Shown here in pieces: positions 63,968-64,000 of a stretch of 64,000 bases of DNA (its first letter is position 1; each line of letters opens with the position of its first letter). The DNA is from Paraburkholderia metrosideri (lineage in GTDB: Bacteria > Pseudomonadota > Gammaproteobacteria > Burkholderiales > Burkholderiaceae). Location of the stretch: the NCBI RefSeq assembly GCF_904848625.1, contig NZ_CAJHCP010000007.1:124001-188000 (forward strand), written 5' to 3'. The notes below the pieces were generated by a model, which was not told the DNA's origin, made no database searches, and saw only the letters and a program-made list of their open reading frames with translations. The position numbers and the translations under genes were made by a program.

Positions 63968-64000
63968 TTACGAGCCCGACGTGATCGCCGACAGCATCGT
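63968..64000 (-). CDS. flgB: Flagellar proximal rod protein FlgB, C-terminal fragment
   Basis: The last ten codons and stop of a minus-strand gene enter the window from the right: the reading ends TMLSAITSGS. Short Ala/Ser/Gly C-termini of this kind occur in FlgB, and flgB is expected directly upstream of flgC. Identification is by position and tail only. Confidence 0.7.
   Translation of the reverse strand, partial: TMLSAITSGS

Overview
The window is high-GC betaproteobacterial chromosome, most likely Burkholderiaceae and closest in style to Paraburkholderia. The reasons are the family-typical proteins (ahcY behind an SAH riboswitch, pxpBCA, the fli/flg arrangement), dispersed Burkholderiales-type intergenic repeats, and dense genes often joined by ATGA overlaps. 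I saw no tRNA, rRNA, CRISPR array, insertion sequence or complete prophage.

1-9,050 is housekeeping: the start of ttcA, folB and a pteridine-reductase-like SDR (folate/pterin metabolism), a MidA-type methyltransferase, DUF2905, the operon NDUFA9-like/gst/cca, a soluble lytic transglycosylase, 5-formyl-THF cyclo-ligase and a winged-helix regulator. 9,050-13,822 is a 5-oxoproline locus: pxpB-pxpC-pxpA followed by the membrane pair DUF969-DUF979, which I propose as the matching transporter. 13,827-22,632 is a dipeptide ABC importer with two tandem binding proteins (dppA-dppA-dppB-dppC-dppD-dppF) and a coupled TraB/GumN protein. 22,856-25,806 is the methyl-cycle operon ahcY-small membrane protein-metF under an S-adenosylhomocysteine riboswitch, with two overlapping leader ORFs between the aptamer and ahcY.

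25,889-34,389 is accessory metabolism: a family 2 glycosyltransferase, lrgA-lrgB with a divergent LysR regulator, a GMC oxidoreductase, an AidB-like acyl-CoA dehydrogenase and a coniferyl-aldehyde-type dehydrogenase.

34,429-64,000 is a large flagellar region. Minus strand: fliE; fliS-fliT-second fliK-flhX; flgB-flgC-flgD-flgE-flgF-flgG-flgH-flgI-flgJ; and ycgR-flgK-flgL behind a good sigma-28 promoter. Plus strand: fliF-fliG-fliH-fliI-fliJ-fliK and fliL-fliM-fliN-fliO-fliP-fliQ-fliR. Between fliR and flgL lies a small foreign-looking island. It holds a DUF2778 (Tlde1-type L,D-transpeptidase effector) gene whose first 16 codons are in another frame from the body, overlapping a small two-helix membrane protein that could be its immunity protein. 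This looks like a decaying type VI effector/immunity pair and is the most unusual item. Other points worth attention are three TTGATA boxes at exact 11-bp phasing in the pxp control region, a beta-rich insertion module shared by FlgE, FlgK and FlgL, and the FlhX-FliK pair.
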